In this document: positions 60,606 to 64,000 of the stretch, piece by piece
Position numbering within the stretch: the stretch's first letter is position 1
Layout of the letters: the number at the start of each line of letters is the position of its first letter
Assembly: GCF_029813785.1 (NCBI RefSeq)
Contig: NZ_JARVKY010000022.1
Location: forward strand, 62,001 to 126,000
From: Streptomyces sp. DH41
GTDB taxonomy: Bacteria; Actinomycetota; Actinomycetes; Streptomycetales; Streptomycetaceae
Length of the DNA: 64,000 nucleotides
Direction: 5' to 3'
Program-made: the position numbers and the translations under genes
The notes under the pieces: generated by a model
Told to the model about the DNA's origin: nothing
The model's input: the letters and a program-made list of their open reading frames with translations, nothing else
Databases searched by the model: none

Positions 60606-62255
60606 GTGAAGAACGCAGGACAGCTTTCGCGACGTCAGGTCCTGGCGGCCGCCGGCTTCGCCGGCCTCGCCGCGCTCACCGGCTGCGGCAGCGGCGACGA
60701 CGGCGGCGACTCCAAGGACCTGTCGAAGAAGCGGAACGGCGCGATGAAGGAGTACCGGGCCGGCCAGCGGTTCAAGTCGTCCGAGCCGCTCTCCTTCTCA
60801 CTTCTGCACCTGAGCAACCCCAACTACCCGCCCAAGGACGACTGGCTGCTCTGGAAGGAGCTCACCAAGCGCACCGGCGTCACCCTCGAGACCACCGACG
60901 TCCCCCTCAGCGACTACGAGAAGAAGCGCAGCCTGCTCATCGGCGCGGGCGACGCCCCCCTGCTCCTGCCCAAGACCTACCCCGGCCAGGAGACCCCGTT
61001 CGTGGCGTCGGGCTCCGTCCTCGCGGTCAGCGACTACGTGAAACTGATGCCCAACTTCCGCGACAAGGTCAGCAGATGGAAGCTGGAGCCCGAGGTCGAC
61101 TCGCTGCGCCAGTCCGACGGCAAGTACTACCTCCTGCCCGGCCTGCACGAGAAGGTCAAGTCCAGCTACTCCCTCGCGCTGCGCACCGACGTCCTCGACC
61201 GGCTGGGCCTGAGCCTGCCGTCAACCCTGGACGAGACGGCCGACGTCTTCCGGGCGATCAGGTCGGAGTACCCCGACCGCTATCCCTTCTCCGACCGCTG
61301 GAACCAGCCCGAGCCCGGCGGCGCCCTGCTCGGGTACATCGGCCAGGCCCACGGAGTCCGGGCCGGCTGGTCCTACCTGAACACCAGCTGGGACGCGCGG
61401 GACGAGAAGTTCGTCTTCACCGGCGCCACGGACGGATACCGCTCGATGATCGAGTACCTGCGGAAACTGGTCGACGAGAAGCTGGTGGACCCGGAGGGCT
61501 TCACCCAGAGCGACGACGAGGCGGTCAAGAAGCTGCTCTCCGAGAGGTCCTTCGCGATCAGCGCCAACCCGCAGGAGCTGGTCCAGAACTACCGCTACAA
61601 CCTCGAGCGGCAGGTCAAGGGCTCGAGGATCGAGATGATCCCGGTCCCGCTCGGACCGGCGGGGCCCGTGGTGCTCGGCGGCTCCCGCCTGGAGAACGGC
61701 ATGATGATCGCCGGGGACGCCCTGAAGCGGGACGACTTCGTGGCGCTCATGCAGTTCGTGGACTGGCTCTGGTACTCCGACGAAGGCCAGGAGTTCACCA
61801 AGTGGGGCGTCGAGGGCGTCACCTACACCGCCTCCGGCGGCCGGTACCAGGCCGCGGACGGCATCAGCCTCATGGGTTCCGACCCGGGCGCGCCCAAGGA
61901 CCTCCAGAAGGACTACGGCTTCTACAACGGCGTCTTCTCCTACGGCGGCAGCTGGGAACTGGTCTCCTCCGCCTTCAGCCCGGACGAGAAGAGGTTCCAG
62001 GACGCCATGTCCGGGCGCGAGCAGCTCCCCGTCGACCCGGCCCACCCCCTCCAGTCCGTGGAACAGGAACAGGCCACCCTCTGGGAGACCCCGCTGAAGG
62101 ACCACGTCCGGCAGAACACGCTCCAGTTCGTCCTCGGCAAACGCCCGATGTCCGAGTGGGACGCCTACGTGAGTGAGCTGAAGGCCAAGAACATGGACCG
62201 GCTGGTCGACGTGCACAACAAGGCCTACGAGCGGTTCGGCGAGGAGCGGGGATGA
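60606..62255 (+). CDS. Lipoprotein sugar-binding protein of the ABC importer
   Basis: A 549-residue extracellular solute-binding lipoprotein. The N-terminus KNAGQLSRRQVLAAAGFAGL has a twin-arginine pattern, and the lipobox LTGC puts the lipid anchor on a Cys near residue 26, followed by a Gly/Asp/Ser linker. The long two-lobe binding domain is typical of the large (about 550-residue) LplA/YtcQ-type proteins for oligosaccharides. Examples are DAPLLLPKTYPGQ, GKYYLLPGLHEKVK and LMQFVDWLWYSDEGQEF. The GTG at 60606 follows GAGGGAG. Its stop overlaps the GH39 start (ATGA). It probably binds decorated xylo-oligosaccharides (inference from neighbours). Confidence 0.9.
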   Translation: MKNAGQLSRRQVLAAAGFAGLAALTGCGSGDDGGDSKDLSKKRNGAMKEYRAGQRFKSSEPLSFSLLHLSNPNYPPKDDWLLWKELTKRTGVTLETTDVPLSDYEKKRSLLIGAGDAPLLLPKTYPGQETPFVASGSVLAVSDYVKLMPNFRDKVSRWKLEPEVDSLRQSDGKYYLLPGLHEKVKSSYSLALRTDVLDRLGLSLPSTLDETADVFRAIRSEYPDRYPFSDRWNQPEPGGALLGYIGQAHGVRAGWSYLNTSWDARDEKFVFTGATDGYRSMIEYLRKLVDEKLVDPEGFTQSDDEAVKKLLSERSFAISANPQELVQNYRYNLERQVKGSRIEMIPVPLGPAGPVVLGGSRLENGMMIAGDALKRDDFVALMQFVDWLWYSDEGQEFTKWGVEGVTYTASGGRYQAADGISLMGSDPGAPKDLQKDYGFYNGVFSYGGSWELVSSAFSPDEKRFQDAMSGREQLPVDPAHPLQSVEQEQATLWETPLKDHVRQNTLQFVLGKRPMSEWDAYVSELKAKNMDRLVDVHNKAYERFGEERG

Positions 62256-63772
62256 TCCGTGTCCCCGCCGAGCCGGCCGGCCCCTTCCCCGACGCCTGGC
62301 GGTACTGCGTCGGCACCGGCCGCCTCGACCTCGCCCTGCGCCGCGACTACCAGGACTCCCTCGCCCTGCTCCAACGCGAGATCGGCTTCCGGCACATCCG
62401 CGGCCACGGCCTGTTCAGCGAGGGCATGGCCGTCCACCGCCCCTACACCCACCGGGGCGCCCGGCACGTCCACCACTCCTTCACCCACGTCGACCAGGTC
62501 GTCGACGGCTACCTGGCCGCCGGCATCCGCCCCTTCCTCGAACTCGGCTTCATGCCGCACGACCTCGCGAGCGGCGACCGGACGGTGTTCTGGTGGCGCG
62601 GCAACATCACCCCGCCCCGCGACACCGCCGAGTGGACCGCGCTGGTCCGGGCCACCCTGACCCACCTCGTCGACCGGTACGGCCTCGACGAGGTCCGCAC
62701 CTGGCCCGTCGAGGTCTGGAACGAACCCGACCTGCCCGACTTCTGGCAGGACGCCGACGAAAGCGCGTACCACCGGCTCTACGAGGCGACCGCGCACGCC
62801 GTGAAGGACGTGGACGCCTCACTCCAGGTGGGCGGCCCGGCCGTGTCACCCGGCGCGGGGCCGGGCCGGCTGGAACGGTTCGCCGAGTTCGCCGACAGCC
62901 GGGACGTGCCCGTCGACTTCGTCTCCCGGCACGCCTACAGCTCCGGGCCCGCCCAGCACGTGCCGTTCGGCGTGCACCAGACGCTCGCCCCGGCCGGGAC
63001 GCTGCTCGACCAGTTCGCCGAGCCGCGCCGGACGCTGAAGGGCACGCGGCTCGCGGACCTGCCCGTGCACATCACCGAGTTCAACTCCTCCTACCGGCCC
63101 GACAACCCGGTCCACGACACCGCCTTCCACGCCGCCTACCTCGCCCCGGTCCTCGCGGCGGGCGGCGACCTCGCCGACTCCTTCTCGTACTGGACGTTCA
63201 GCGACGTCTTCGAGGAGACCGGCGTCCCCACCGCCCTCTTCCACGGCGGCTTCGGGCTGCTCACCCACCGGCAGGTGCGGAAACCGACGTACCACCTCTA
63301 CGCCTTCCTCGCCCGGATGGGCCCCGACCTGCTGACCCGGGGCGACGACCACCTCGTCACCCGGCACCCGGACGGCCGGGTCACCGTCCTGGCGTGGACC
63401 CCCGTGGACCCGTCGGGCACGACACCCGGCCCGGACGGGCACGCGCTGCGGCTCTCCCTGCCCGTCGGCACCGGCGGGCGCGGCGAGGCGTTCGTCCGGC
63501 GCCTGACCGTGGACGAGGAGCACGGCAACGCCTGCACCGCCTGGCGCCGCATGGGCAGCCCCCGCTCACCGCGCCCCCACCAGCTGGACGTCCTCCACGA
63601 GGCCGCCGAACCCGCCCGCACCCACCGGCGCCTGCCGGTCGAGGACGGCCGCGTGGACCTGCCCCTCACCCTCACCCGCCACGAGGTCGCCTTCGTCGAG
63701 CTGAGCCCCGTCGACGACGAGACCCCGCCCTGGTGGGACGAGCGCCGCCTGCTCGGCCGGGAGCCGGGATGA
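62252..63772 (+). CDS. GH39 beta-xylosidase family glycosidase
   Basis: A 506-residue glycoside hydrolase of family 39. The GH39 barrel includes IGFRHIRGHGLFSEGMAVHR, acid/base Glu in VEVWNEPDLPDFW and nucleophile Glu in VHITEFNSSYRPDNP. The region DSFSYWTFSDVFEETGVP is also characteristic. A C-terminal beta domain follows from about residue 390. There is no signal peptide, so it should cleave imported oligosaccharides in the cytoplasm, releasing xylose. ATGA overlaps on both sides tie it to the binding protein and the YesL-type gene. Confidence 0.9.
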   Translation: MIRVPAEPAGPFPDAWRYCVGTGRLDLALRRDYQDSLALLQREIGFRHIRGHGLFSEGMAVHRPYTHRGARHVHHSFTHVDQVVDGYLAAGIRPFLELGFMPHDLASGDRTVFWWRGNITPPRDTAEWTALVRATLTHLVDRYGLDEVRTWPVEVWNEPDLPDFWQDADESAYHRLYEATAHAVKDVDASLQVGGPAVSPGAGPGRLERFAEFADSRDVPVDFVSRHAYSSGPAQHVPFGVHQTLAPAGTLLDQFAEPRRTLKGTRLADLPVHITEFNSSYRPDNPVHDTAFHAAYLAPVLAAGGDLADSFSYWTFSDVFEETGVPTALFHGGFGLLTHRQVRKPTYHLYAFLARMGPDLLTRGDDHLVTRHPDGRVTVLAWTPVDPSGTTPGPDGHALRLSLPVGTGGRGEAFVRRLTVDEEHGNACTAWRRMGSPRSPRPHQLDVLHEAAEPARTHRRLPVEDGRVDLPLTLTRHEVAFVELSPVDDETPPWWDERRLLGREPG

Positions 63773-64000
63773 GCGACGCACGCACCACGGGCCCCGCCGG
63801 CTTCGGCACCGGCGTCCTCTCCCGCACCGCCGCCCTGATCCACACCCTGCTCACCGTCGAGGCCCTGCTGCTCCTGGCCACCGCACCGGGCCTGGCCGGC
63901 CTGTTCCTGCTCGCCCCCGACCCCGCCAACCTCCCCCTCGCCGCCCTCTGCCTGCTGCCCCTCGGACCGGCCCTGTCCGGCGCCGTCCACGCCCTGCACC
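63769..64000 (+). CDS. YesL-like (DUF624) membrane protein, truncated by window end
   Basis: The first 77 codons of a membrane protein. After a short polar start it has LIHTLLTVEALLLLATAPGL, LFLLAPDPANLPLAALCLLP and LGPALSGAVHAL. The NLPLAAL and GPALSGA pattern, together with a position after a GH39 gene in an LplB-type sugar operon, fits the YesL/DUF624 family often found in such operons. The start overlaps the GH39 stop by four bases. The rest lies outside the window. Confidence 0.7.
   Translation, partial: MSDARTTGPAGFGTGVLSRTAALIHTLLTVEALLLLATAPGLAGLFLLAPDPANLPLAALCLLPLGPALSGAVHALH

Overview
The window is very G+C-rich, densely packed DNA with ATGA/GTGA start-stop overlaps, frequent GTG starts, rare TTA codons and families typical of Streptomyces (DUF5999, DUF6299, DUF2637, OBAP, a MurA fused to an XRE helix-turn-helix next to aconitase). 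It reads as chromosomal Streptomyces DNA. The murA-like/acnA pair at 52.3-57.2 kb resembles the S. coelicolor SCO5998/SCO5999 neighbourhood as I remember it.

Layout. (1) 0-8.5 kb: a CoA-dependent aromatic catabolic locus, probably for 2-aminobenzoate (anthranilate). It has an enoyl-CoA hydratase-like enzyme, a two-domain flavin monooxygenase/Old-Yellow-Enzyme-type reductase, a benzoate-CoA-ligase-type synthetase, an acyl-CoA dehydrogenase, a RidA enamine/imine deaminase and a PaaX-type repressor; a sulfotransferase sits inside it. (2) 8.5-11.5 kb: small accessory genes. (3) 11.8-39.3 kb: a phosphoglycolipid antibiotic cluster of the moenomycin (moe) type. I recognise moeS5, moeR5, four sugar transferases plus moeGT1, moeP5/moeX5, moeO5, moeN5, moeM5, moeK5, moeH5, moeF5, moeE5, moeD5/moeJ5, and then a 5-aminolevulinate synthase (moeC4-like) and an acyl-CoA ligase for the cyclopentenone (C5N) A-ring. 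(4) 39.4-41.8 kb: a divergent methyltransferase/MocR pair. (5) 42.1-46.0 kb: a secreted GH81 beta-1,3-glucanase with a LacI-family repressor and a perfect LacI-type operator. (6) 46.2-51.2 kb: OBAP protein, GNAT acetyltransferase, two overlapping GvpA/J-domain fusion genes, a chloroperoxidase-like hydrolase and two decayed loci. (7) 51.6-57.2 kb: SLT-domain secreted protein, XRE-MurA, DUF4236 protein and aconitase with apparent iron and MarR/TamR-like operator sites. (8) 57.4-64 kb: a xylan-utilisation locus with CE7 esterase, ABC importer, GH39 xylosidase and a YesL-type protein, preceded by the actinomycete xylanase operator.

How the moe genes fit together (known from the S. ghanaensis pathway, transferred here by recognition). 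MoeO5 joins a farnesyl group to 3-phosphoglycerate. MoeGT1 adds the first uronic acid, which MoeF5 amidates, MoeK5 C-methylates and MoeM5 carbamoylates. Two related GlcNAc-type transferases and two GT2 enzymes complete the pentasaccharide, and MoeN5 extends the lipid to the C25 moenocinol chain. MoeE5 supplies UDP-galacturonate, MoeR5/MoeS5 supply the 6-deoxy amino sugar, MoeH5 acts on the terminal uronate carboxyl, MoeC4 and the acyl-CoA ligase make C5N, and MoeD5/J5 and MoeP5/X5 are transporters. No pathway regulator lies inside the cluster. TTA codons in moeO5, moeE5 and probably moeD5 imply bldA control.

Most notable: main and C5N gene sets in one contiguous locus but with no amide synthetase; complementary degeneracy of the MoeD5/MoeJ5 ATPase sites; a MoeH5 without its glutaminase cysteine; orphan GvpJ fusions to a zinc ribbon and a PH/GRAM-like domain; and several short tandem repeats in gene-free gaps.
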